DNA from: Candidatus Gerdarchaeota archaeon
GTDB taxonomy: Archaea > Asgardarchaeota > Heimdallarchaeia > JABLTI01
Assembly (NCBI GenBank): GCA_016840945.1
Contig: JAEORJ010000102.1
Location: 1 to 29,721, forward strand
Direction: 5' to 3'
DNA: 29,721 nucleotides
In this document: piece by piece, positions 1 to 6,245 of the stretch
How the letters are laid out: each line of letters starts with the position of its first letter
Position numbering within the stretch: position 1 is the first letter of the stretch
Program-made: the position numbers and the translations under genes
Notes under the pieces: model-generated
What the model was told of the DNA's origin: nothing
Databases searched by the model: none
Seen by the model: only the letters and a program-made list of their open reading frames with translations

Positions 1-407
1 AGATATTTTATTACTTTAACTAGGTCTTTAGCCTTCTGTGAGAGCGTCATATTGGCTTTCCAACGGTTCAATTTGCTTGATCCTTTCTCACGAGTTTCGA
101 AATAATAGAATTCAGCCCGATTGTAAAGGATTTCATAAACATCAATAAAATTAATGGTTGTATTTCCCCAACCCGGCATAAATAGGATTGGTCGTTTTGT
201 TGTAGGATTTTCAGGTTTGATATGGAATACTTTAACTTCGCCATTTTCAACAGGAATATAAAGAACCTCATTAGCTATCTCCTCAATAAGCCCAGGATCT
301 TGTTGTTTATAATTATTAATTAAAGTCATTACTTTAGCTTTTAACTCAGGTGAAATTGTTATTTCAGATATTTTTTCGTTTACCAAATTAGATCTGTTTT
401 TTCTCAT
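1..407 (-). CDS. alpha/beta hydrolase, N-terminal part (cut by window edge)
   Basis: The frame is open from an ATG at 407 to the left edge, giving 135 residues. Residues 45-76 read as the first beta strands of an alpha/beta hydrolase (VLYIPVENGEVKVF, then RPILFMPGWGNTT). The PGWG at 78-81 is the usual HGxG/PGxG-type oxyanion-hole turn, followed by an acidic/aromatic strand (EFYYFETREKGSS). The catalytic Ser and His would lie outside the window, so the substrate (ester, lipid or amide) cannot be told. A TATA-like TATTATAAAATAG on the minus strand near 429-441 would place the transcript start almost at the ATG, suggesting a leaderless mRNA. The gene is divergent from the hydrogenase operon across 255 bp. 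The fold assignment is fairly sure; the function is unknown. Confidence 0.7.
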   Translation of the reverse strand, partial: MRKNRSNLVNEKISEITISPELKAKVMTLINNYKQQDPGLIEEIANEVLYIPVENGEVKVFHIKPENPTTKRPILFMPGWGNTTINFIDVYEILYNRAEFYYFETREKGSSKLNRWKANMTLSQKAKDLVKVIKY

Positions 408-558
408 CCTTGAACGCCTAAAAGTGCTATTTTATAATACTAAAACCCATTTCCTAATATTCGAAGTAGATAAATATATAAAAATAATTTCGAAAAATCA
501 TTTGTGTAGAAGCTAAACTAAAAAACCAATTGCAAATTTTGAGACCATTTATCATTAC

Positions 559-657
559 ATTAGAAACTTAAAAAAAGGGGGAGTTATTCATCGTTTCAAT
601 TGAAACATTTCCACAGTGAAATGCTTCTGTACAGATAAAATGAATAATTCGGTAGAG
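559..657 (+). promoter_or_regulatory. hydrogenase operon promoter and leader with nested palindromes
   Basis: A BRE/TATA-like GAAACTTAAAAAA (562-576) lies about 90 bp before hydB and would set the start site near 595-600. Three symmetrical elements follow: GTTTCAATTGAAAC (593-606, perfect 14-bp palindrome), CATTTC/GAAATG (606-611 with 618-623) and CTGTACAG (627-634, perfect). TTATTCAT (584-591) and ATGAATAA (640-647) form an outer 8-bp inverted repeat around them. The 14-bp palindrome coincides with the predicted start site, as an archaeal repressor operator would. GGTAGAG at 651-657 is a weak ribosome binding site. The regulator is not identified, and the promoter assignment is inference. 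Confidence 0.45.
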
Positions 658-662
658 TTTCC

Positions 663-1685
663 ATGAGATATGTAAAGCTAAAAAAAGAACGTATCTATGA
701 ATTCCTTGAACGCTTAAAGGAATATGGAGCATTATTTGGTCCAAAAAAAGTCTCTAATAAAGGAATTGATTTTAGGGAAATCACAGAAGTAGAAGAAGTA
801 GTCTTTGATTATCAACGCACTCTTTTACCTCCAAGAAGATTTTTCTATCCTCCAAAGGAGATAATCTTTGAGTTTGATAAGGAAAAAGTAGAGATGTATG
901 AAGTCTATGAAGATAAAGGGCCAATAGTATTATTCGGTGTTCACGCTTGCGATATAGTTGGATTACGAATAATGGATGCTAATTTCATAGACGAAGACCC
1001 TGATCCCTATTATCAAAGAAGAAGACAGAATGGCATTATTATAGGATTAAGTTGTCTTCCAGATGAATATTGCTTCTGTAATGTCAGACGTTCAGAATTT
1101 GTTGATAAAGGATTTGATTTATTCTTAAGTGAAGTTGAAGATGGCTACGTGATACGTGTTGGAAGTGTGAAAGGTCATAAGATAGTTGATCCAAATTTGG
1201 ACCTTTTTGAAGAAGTTAAAGACAAAGATACTGATGATCTAGCTGAATTTGATAAAAAGAAAAAGGCAATGTTTTCAGTTCAAGGGAATTGGGATAGCTT
1301 ACGATACACATTAGAACTAAGAGATAAGATACCAATGTGGCAACGAGAAACAGAGAAGTGTTTAGGATGTGGAAATTGTACAATAACCTGTCCCACATGC
1401 CGTTGTTATGATGTTAAAGATTACCCAAATTTAGATAAAACAACTGGTAATCGTATTAGAACTTGGGATAGCTGTCAATTTAGGTCTCATGGGCTAGTTG
1501 CTGGTGATCACAATTTTCGAGAAACAAAAGAATCGCGATTTAAGAATAGGTATATGTGTAAGAATGCTTATTGTCCACCGTTAACAACTGCTTATTGTGT
1601 TGGATGTGGTCGTTGCACTTACTATTGCCCTGCATCTATCAATTATAAGAAGAATTTAATGGAGGTTCTAGGTGATTTAGAATGA
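663..1685 (+). CDS. hydB: [NiFe] hydrogenase (group 3b type) beta subunit, iron-sulfur protein
   Basis: Iron-sulfur subunit of a cytoplasmic NAD(P)-linked hydrogenase of the Pyrococcus sulfhydrogenase kind, related to anaerobic sulfite reductase subunit A. It passes electrons between the FAD subunit (HydG) and the hydrogenase dimer. The 340 residues hold an N-terminal domain with single cysteines (C96, C131, C137, C139) and two C-terminal 4Fe-4S modules. The first is CLGCGNCTITC (C233, C236, C239, C243) with extra C246 and C248; the second is CVGCGRCTYYC (C312, C315, C318, C322). Other cysteines (C271, C299, C304) may bind a further cluster. It is the first gene of hydBGDA and overlaps hydG by 4 bp (ATGA). 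Gene order and cysteine pattern make the call strong. Physiological direction (H2 evolution, uptake or sulfur reduction) cannot be read from sequence. Confidence 0.92.
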   Translation: MRYVKLKKERIYEFLERLKEYGALFGPKKVSNKGIDFREITEVEEVVFDYQRTLLPPRRFFYPPKEIIFEFDKEKVEMYEVYEDKGPIVLFGVHACDIVGLRIMDANFIDEDPDPYYQRRRQNGIIIGLSCLPDEYCFCNVRRSEFVDKGFDLFLSEVEDGYVIRVGSVKGHKIVDPNLDLFEEVKDKDTDDLAEFDKKKKAMFSVQGNWDSLRYTLELRDKIPMWQRETEKCLGCGNCTITCPTCRCYDVKDYPNLDKTTGNRIRTWDSCQFRSHGLVAGDHNFRETKESRFKNRYMCKNAYCPPLTTAYCVGCGRCTYYCPASINYKKNLMEVLGDLE

Positions 1686-2566
1686 GTGCACGTAAGATTA
1701 AGATTGTTCCCGACACAAAAGATAACGCCTATGATACCCATAAATGTCGTTTACTTAGAGTATATAACATCACGCAAATGGATAAGATGTTTCTCTTCCG
1801 ATTTGAAGATCCTGAAATTGCTACCAATTGGTCCTTTAAACCAGGTCAATTTGTTGAAGTATCTTTACCAGGTGTTGGTGAGGTACCAATATCTATTTGT
1901 TCTTCAGCTATGAGAATAGGCTTTTTTGAACTTAGTATTAGAAAAGCTGGAAGAGTAACCACAAAAATTCATGAATTAGAACGTGGTGACATTGTTGGCA
2001 TTCGTGGTCCATATGGCAATGGTTTTCCCATGGAAAAATTCTGGGATAAAGACTTGCTATTAGTAGCAGCAGGATTAGGTATGGCTCCATTACGATCTGT
2101 TTTTCTATATGCGCTAGATAATAGATGGCGTTTTGGTAATATCACTATTATTAACTCTGCTAAATATTGTGAAGAACTTTTATTTGATAGAGAATTAGAA
2201 GCTCTTCGTGATATAGCTGAAGCTGAGAATATTAAGATTATTCAAACGGTGACTCGAGATACGCAATGTACAGGTTTACGAGGTAGAGCTCACGAGCATT
2301 TAGATAAAGTAAATGTTGATCCAGATAATTGTGCAGTAGCAATGTGTGGACCTCCTAGAATGTACAAATCTATGTTTGATGAATTAGTTAACTTAAATTA
2401 TGACCCAAGAAATATCTTTGTTACCTTAGAGCGAAGAATGAAATGTGGTATTGGAAAATGTGGTCATTGTAATCTTGGCAATTCCACTTCATGGAAATAT
2501 GCATGCAAAGATGGCCCCGTTTTTGATTATTATGATATTATTTCAACACCAGGAATGTTAGAATAG
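1682..2566 (+). CDS. hydG: [NiFe] hydrogenase (group 3b type) gamma subunit, FAD/NAD(P)-binding
   Basis: Ferredoxin-NADP reductase-like subunit of 294 residues that carries the NAD(P)(H) site of the hydrogenase. The FAD domain spans about 15-115, with VPISICSS (68-75) in the flavin-contact position and GPYGNGF (109-115). The nucleotide-binding domain follows, with VAAGLGMAPLRS (128-139) and MCGPPRM (221-227). A C-terminal 2Fe-2S site is visible as C255, C260, C263 and C275 within RRMKCGIGKCGHC and YACKDGP, the arrangement of dihydroorotate dehydrogenase electron-transfer subunits and archaeal HydG. The start overlaps the hydB stop. Just after the stop (TAG), AGGAGG serves the next gene, so translation is probably coupled. 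Confidence 0.93.
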   Translation: MSARKIKIVPDTKDNAYDTHKCRLLRVYNITQMDKMFLFRFEDPEIATNWSFKPGQFVEVSLPGVGEVPISICSSAMRIGFFELSIRKAGRVTTKIHELERGDIVGIRGPYGNGFPMEKFWDKDLLLVAAGLGMAPLRSVFLYALDNRWRFGNITIINSAKYCEELLFDRELEALRDIAEAENIKIIQTVTRDTQCTGLRGRAHEHLDKVNVDPDNCAVAMCGPPRMYKSMFDELVNLNYDPRNIFVTLERRMKCGIGKCGHCNLGNSTSWKYACKDGPVFDYYDIISTPGMLE

Positions 2567-2578
2567 GAGGTTAAAGAA

Positions 2579-3463
2579 ATGTTAAATCCACGAATAGGTA
2601 GAAAAGAAATTAAGAATCTTAATCAAGAAATTCGAGATTATGATAAAGAAATTGGTAAGATTCACAAAAAACAGAAGGATAAACCTAAGATTGGTGTTTA
2701 TGCTTTAACCTCTTGCTATGGATGTCAACTCAGCATTGCAATGATTTCTAAAGTTCTGGAAATTTATGATTCCGTTGATATCATTAGTTTCTATATGTTA
2801 TCATCCAATAGTTCAATGCATGAAAAAGTTGACATTGCATTTGTTGAGGGCTCAGTTTCAACTGAAAAAGATCTCGAAGAATTGAAAGAAATTCGTAAAA
2901 ATGCCAAAACATTAGTAGCAATTGGTGCATGTGCAATCAATGGTGGAGTCCAAAGTTGGGTAATCAAAGAAAAAGATTATGCGAAGCTTTACAAAGAAGT
3001 CTATAATGATGAAAAAATTGAGTTTGATGGCTTATTAGCAAGTCCTATTGAACAGCATGTGAAAGTTGATTTCAAACTTCCAGGTTGCCCACCAGAAGAA
3101 GAAGAAATACTATATTTCATCTCAACATTTCTTTTTGGAACTTGGCCTGAGGAAAAGGATTATCCTGTATGTCAGGAATGCCGATTAGCTGGAAACACTT
3201 GTATCCTTATAGAATACAACAAACCTTGCTTAGGACCTGTAACTACTGCAGGATGTGACGCTCGTTGCATCAAATTTAATATCCCATGTATAGGTTGTAG
3301 AGGGCCAGTTGAGAATGATACTGCTTGGTTTGATTCTTTAGCTTTAACTTTTAAAGAAAAAGGATTTACAAAAGAATACATTCGCAATAGGATGGCAATT
3401 TTTGGTGCACATCATCCTAAATTGGATGAAATGATAGACAAAATATTCAAAGGTGAAAAATAA
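2579..3463 (+). CDS. hydD: [NiFe] hydrogenase (group 3b type) delta (small) subunit
   Basis: Small subunit (294 residues) that relays electrons from the NiFe site. The proximal-cluster ligands are clear: CYGC (C46, C49), GAC (C118) and PGCPPEEEE (C170). The C-terminal half has further cysteines for additional clusters: C198, C201, C208, C217, C226, C230, C237, C240. The N-terminal 35 residues are charged and lack a twin-arginine signal, so the enzyme is cytoplasmic. A strong AGGAGGT stands 7 bp before the ATG. The stop shares one base with the hydA start (TAATG). Confidence 0.93.
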   Translation: MLNPRIGRKEIKNLNQEIRDYDKEIGKIHKKQKDKPKIGVYALTSCYGCQLSIAMISKVLEIYDSVDIISFYMLSSNSSMHEKVDIAFVEGSVSTEKDLEELKEIRKNAKTLVAIGACAINGGVQSWVIKEKDYAKLYKEVYNDEKIEFDGLLASPIEQHVKVDFKLPGCPPEEEEILYFISTFLFGTWPEEKDYPVCQECRLAGNTCILIEYNKPCLGPVTTAGCDARCIKFNIPCIGCRGPVENDTAWFDSLALTFKEKGFTKEYIRNRMAIFGAHHPKLDEMIDKIFKGEK

Positions 3464-4776
3464 TGGTTGAACAGAAAATTGAGATACCAATAACAATTGA
3501 TCATGTTGCAAGAATCGAAGGTAAAGCAGGTATAGAAGTTACTATTTCAAATGACACATTGGAAGAATTAAAAGTGAACATCTTTGAAGGACCAAGATTC
3601 TTTGAAGCTATTACTATAGGAAAACCAATTGAAGAAGCAACAGCAATATTCCCTCGAGTTTGTTCCTTTTGTGCAGCAGCTCATAAAATTACTGCTTTAC
3701 AAGCAACCGAAAATGCTTTGAATATTAAACCTTCAGAGCAGACTTTCAAATTACGTGAATTAATGTATTTAGGTGATGTAATCGAAAGTCATACCTTGCA
3801 TTTATTCCTTCTTGCTCTTCCAGATTTTCTGGGATTTCCAGGAGCTTTCTCTATGTCTAAAAAATATCCTGAAGCAGTCAATAGTGCTTTAAAATTGAAG
3901 GATATTGGAGCGAAAATCCAAATTGAACTTGGATCAAGATTTATGCATCAAGAAAATGCTATCATTGGAGGTTTTGGTAAACTTCCTACTATAAATACAC
4001 TAAAACATCTACACGAAACTTTGGAGCAGCTCCTAAGTGAATCTGAGTTGGCTTTGAATTTATTCGCGAAATTCAATCTTTGGGATGAAGTAACTTCTGA
4101 AAGAATTCATCTGGCAATTAAACCATATGATAATAATTATGGAATAATGGGTTCAAGTGTAAGGAGCAGTGATAAGGATGAATTTGATGTTAAACAGTAT
4201 AAGAAAAACATCATTGAACATGTTGTTCCTCATTCATTTGCTAAACATAGCTTATTCAAGAAAAAACCATTTGCTACAGGGGCATTATCCAGATATACAA
4301 TTTTCAAAGACCTACTTACAGGTCGAGCTAAAGAGTTAGCTGAACAAAATTCTGAGCTATTAAATCCGAATAATCCCTTAGCTAATAATATTGCTCAATC
4401 GGTAGAACTAGTTTACTTTATGCAAAAGGCTATTGATATCACAAATGACTTGATTGAAAATCTAAAAGATGAAAAACCAATCGATTATAAACCAAAAACT
4501 TCTGGTGTAGGTGTTTCAATAACAGAAGCTCCACGAGGTTTGCTTGCATATACTATTGGTGTGAATAAGAATGGCATGGTAGATAGTGCTGATATTATTA
4601 CTCCTACAGCAATGTTCTTACCACAGCTAGAATTTGATTTACGAAAGATGACTGAAGCGTTACTTAAACAAAACATCACTGATTCAAAAGTTATAGAGCA
4701 GAAATTAGAAACAATCGTTCGATCCTATGATCCATGCGTTTCTTGTAGCGTTCATGTTACTGGAGTAAAGAAATGA
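3463..4776 (+). CDS. hydA: [NiFe] hydrogenase (group 3b type) alpha (large, catalytic) subunit
   Basis: Catalytic large subunit of 437 residues, binding the Ni-Fe(CN)2CO centre. Both metal-ligand motifs are present: L1 RVCSFC (C67, C70, with H74) and L2 DPCVSCSVH (C425, C428, H431). Only six residues (VTGVKK) follow His431. In this family a C-terminal peptide after that His is removed by a specific protease once nickel is in place, so the short tail should be the cleaved peptide. The presumed protease gene begins 1 bp downstream. AGGTGA about 5 bp before the ATG is the ribosome binding site. The L1/L2 variants and the BGDA order fit group 3b; phylogeny would be needed to exclude group 3c or 3d. 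Confidence 0.94.
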   Translation: MVEQKIEIPITIDHVARIEGKAGIEVTISNDTLEELKVNIFEGPRFFEAITIGKPIEEATAIFPRVCSFCAAAHKITALQATENALNIKPSEQTFKLRELMYLGDVIESHTLHLFLLALPDFLGFPGAFSMSKKYPEAVNSALKLKDIGAKIQIELGSRFMHQENAIIGGFGKLPTINTLKHLHETLEQLLSESELALNLFAKFNLWDEVTSERIHLAIKPYDNNYGIMGSSVRSSDKDEFDVKQYKKNIIEHVVPHSFAKHSLFKKKPFATGALSRYTIFKDLLTGRAKELAEQNSELLNPNNPLANNIAQSVELVYFMQKAIDITNDLIENLKDEKPIDYKPKTSGVGVSITEAPRGLLAYTIGVNKNGMVDSADIITPTAMFLPQLEFDLRKMTEALLKQNITDSKVIEQKLETIVRSYDPCVSCSVHVTGVKK

Positions 4777-4777
4777 G

Positions 4778-5236
4778 ATGGCTGATGTTTTAGTTATAGC
4801 TTTAGGAAGCACTGTGATGACTGATGACGCTATTGGTCATCACATTCTTTCTGAATTACAAAACCAAAATCTCGATGCTGATTTTGCTTATTTAGGGACA
4901 GATATTTTCAGATTAAGACTGTATTATAAAAATCATAAAGAAATAATAATTATCGATGCACTAACTGGTGATTATCCTCCTGGGACAGTTCTTAATTTTC
5001 ATTTAGATGATATAAATCAAAAGTTAGAAGCTAGTATTCGTAATGCTCATAGAATTGGTGCTATTGAAGCCTTAAAGATAATGCAAAATGATGATGTTAA
5101 TATCGCTAATGCAAAGATTTTTTTTGTAGGGATTATTGCAGAATCATTGGATAAAGGTTTGGAATTATCAAGTAGTACTAAACAAGCAATCCCCAAAGCT
5201 GTAAATATTGTAAAGCAATATCTTACCAATAGATAA
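4778..5236 (+). CDS. hydrogenase maturation endopeptidase (HyaD/HycI family)
   Basis: A 152-residue protein of the nickel-dependent protease family that clips the large-subunit C-terminus after nickel insertion. It opens with a beta strand and the family loop ALGSTVMTDDAIGHHI, where most members have G-x-G-N-x-L-x-x-D-(D/E)-G. Here Ser-Thr replaces the usual Asn. The probable nickel ligands are conserved: D16/D17, D60 (IIIIDAL) and H91 (NAHRIG). It starts 1 bp after hydA and its only obvious substrate is HydA. GGAG at the end of hydA, 13 bp upstream, is a distant binding site, so translational coupling is likely. Confidence 0.88.
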   Translation: MADVLVIALGSTVMTDDAIGHHILSELQNQNLDADFAYLGTDIFRLRLYYKNHKEIIIIDALTGDYPPGTVLNFHLDDINQKLEASIRNAHRIGAIEALKIMQNDDVNIANAKIFFVGIIAESLDKGLELSSSTKQAIPKAVNIVKQYLTNR

Positions 5237-5257
5237 GAATCCATAAAAGATTAGGTT

Positions 5258-5929
5258 ATGCTTGAATTGATTGATTATGATATAATAGCTATTGTAATTG
5301 GTATTAATGCTCTAGTATATATGCTAATACACATACCTCTTGATATACTTACTATAGTGAAGAAAACTAAAAGAGAGAAAAGTGGAGCAAAAGAATATCC
5401 TGCTTGGGAGAAGGGAAAAAATGTCATTAAAATTATAACTATATTAACAAGTGTGATCTATTGGATATTTTTTATAATATGGCCTATCATTCATTTTCTT
5501 GAATGGGATGCATTCATTCTCTTTTTCAATTTTGAAATTCCATATGTAAGTGAAGTATTCCAATACATTGGTTTGATTTTAACTTCAATTGGTACTTTTA
5601 TTGCATGTTTAGGGAGAATATCAAGAAGCATTTATGCTATTTCTTGGGGAGTACCCAACAAGTTAACAACTCATTTAGGATTTAAAATAGTTCGGCATCC
5701 ACTTTACAGCTCCTACATACTTTACTTTGTGGGAATACCTTTAGCTATGCAAAATTATTTGCTAATTCCACTAGTGCTAGGAATAATTGGTTATGTCTTT
5801 ACTGCTAAATATGAGGAACAAATTTTACTGCTGGAATTTGGAGAAGAATATAAGGAATATCAAAGGAAAGTAGGGATGTTACTGCCATTTATTGGTAGAA
5901 GAAAAGATGACCTTAAAGAGAAAGGATAA
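5258..5929 (+). CDS. isoprenylcysteine carboxyl methyltransferase-like membrane protein
   Basis: Integral membrane protein of 223 residues with about four to five hydrophobic spans (roughly 8-32, 56-82, 98-118, 150-181). The C-terminal half carries the ICMT/PEMT-type signature: RHPLY at 146-150, YEE at 185-187 and FGEEYKEYQRKV at 194-205, the SAM-binding architecture of ICMT, NnrU and phospholipid methyltransferases. Archaeal and bacterial members are common and mostly have unknown substrates, so the family name should not be read as proof of prenyl-protein methylation. It lies 21 bp after the protease gene on the same strand and may be read through from the hydrogenase operon. Its TAA stop ends exactly one base before the 3' end of the opposing tRNA gene. 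Confidence 0.8.
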   Translation: MLELIDYDIIAIVIGINALVYMLIHIPLDILTIVKKTKREKSGAKEYPAWEKGKNVIKIITILTSVIYWIFFIIWPIIHFLEWDAFILFFNFEIPYVSEVFQYIGLILTSIGTFIACLGRISRSIYAISWGVPNKLTTHLGFKIVRHPLYSSYILYFVGIPLAMQNYLLIPLVLGIIGYVFTAKYEEQILLLEFGEEYKEYQRKVGMLLPFIGRRKDDLKEKG

Positions 5930-6066
5930 TGGCGGACGTGAAGGGATATATTCAGATAGGAGTCGCAACTCTTATTTTTTGAACCCTCGGCCCTCTGCTT
6001 TCTCCTGTTTACTTTATTATTATTCATTAGGAGGCAGATGCGCTGTCCAAACTGCGCTACACGTCC
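5930..6066 (-). tRNA. tRNA-Arg (anticodon CCU) with two introns and encoded CCA
   Basis: Read on the minus strand from 6066. Acceptor GGACGTG pairs with CACGTCC, discriminator G, then CCA (5932-5930). The D stem is GCGC/GCGC. The anticodon stem TCTGC/GCAGA surrounds a loop CT-CCT-A|A, giving anticodon CCU at 6031-6029. A 28-nt insert (6027-6000) sits after A37. CTCC before it pairs with GGAG at its end and leaves TAA and AAA bulges, a canonical bulge-helix-bulge. The T stem GAGGG/CCCTT encloses TTCAAA, then a 31-nt insert (5977-5947), then T. Removing it restores a 7-nt T loop, TTCAAAT. TTCA/TGAA would be the central helix, and the insert folds on GAGT-TGCG-ACTC. The mature tRNA would be 78 nt. 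U36-A37 makes it an expected KEOPS t6A substrate. Confidence 0.9.
5947..5977 (-). other. probable tRNA intron in the T loop (position 59/60)
   Basis: This 31-nt insert interrupts the TPsiC loop of tRNA-Arg(CCU). The flanking stems pair only if it is removed: GAGGG (5988-5984) with CCCTT (5945-5941, one G-U). The border fits a relaxed bulge-helix-bulge: central helix TTCA/TGAA, a 5' AAA bulge and a longer-than-usual 3' TATAT bulge. Exact cut points could shift by one or two A residues without changing the mature loop. Confidence 0.75.
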
Positions 6067-6190
6067 GAATTGTTTTAGTCGAAATATTATGCGATTAAAA
6101 TATTTTGTTGTTAGATTCTAATTGTATAATAGAAAATTTAGTATTTTATAACAGCATTGATTAAAATTATTAAAAATTTTTCAAAACGAA

Positions 6191-6204
6191 TTTTTATAAT
6201 ATAT
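6191..6204 (+). promoter_or_regulatory. TATA element of the phosphoglycerate mutase gene
   Basis: TTTTTATAATATAT preceded by AACGAA, a BRE-like stretch. It lies about 42-55 bp before the first ATG of the mutase and predicts transcription from about 6222-6228. The divergent tRNA promoter must lie in the same 179-bp gap, for instance the ATAATAT around 6088-6094 on the minus strand. Both are motif-based guesses. Confidence 0.45.
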
Positions 6205-6245
6205 CTAAAGATACATATTTTAGATGAATAGAATCTCAATGGTAT

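Noticed and set aside
593..606. CRISPR repeat (GTTTCAATTGAAAC resembles repeat ends)
   Set aside because: It occurs once, with no spaced copies and no cas genes.
5892..6098. Plus-strand open frame of 68 residues
   Set aside because: It runs antisense through the tRNA gene and overlaps the end of the ICMT-like gene; there is no family resemblance.
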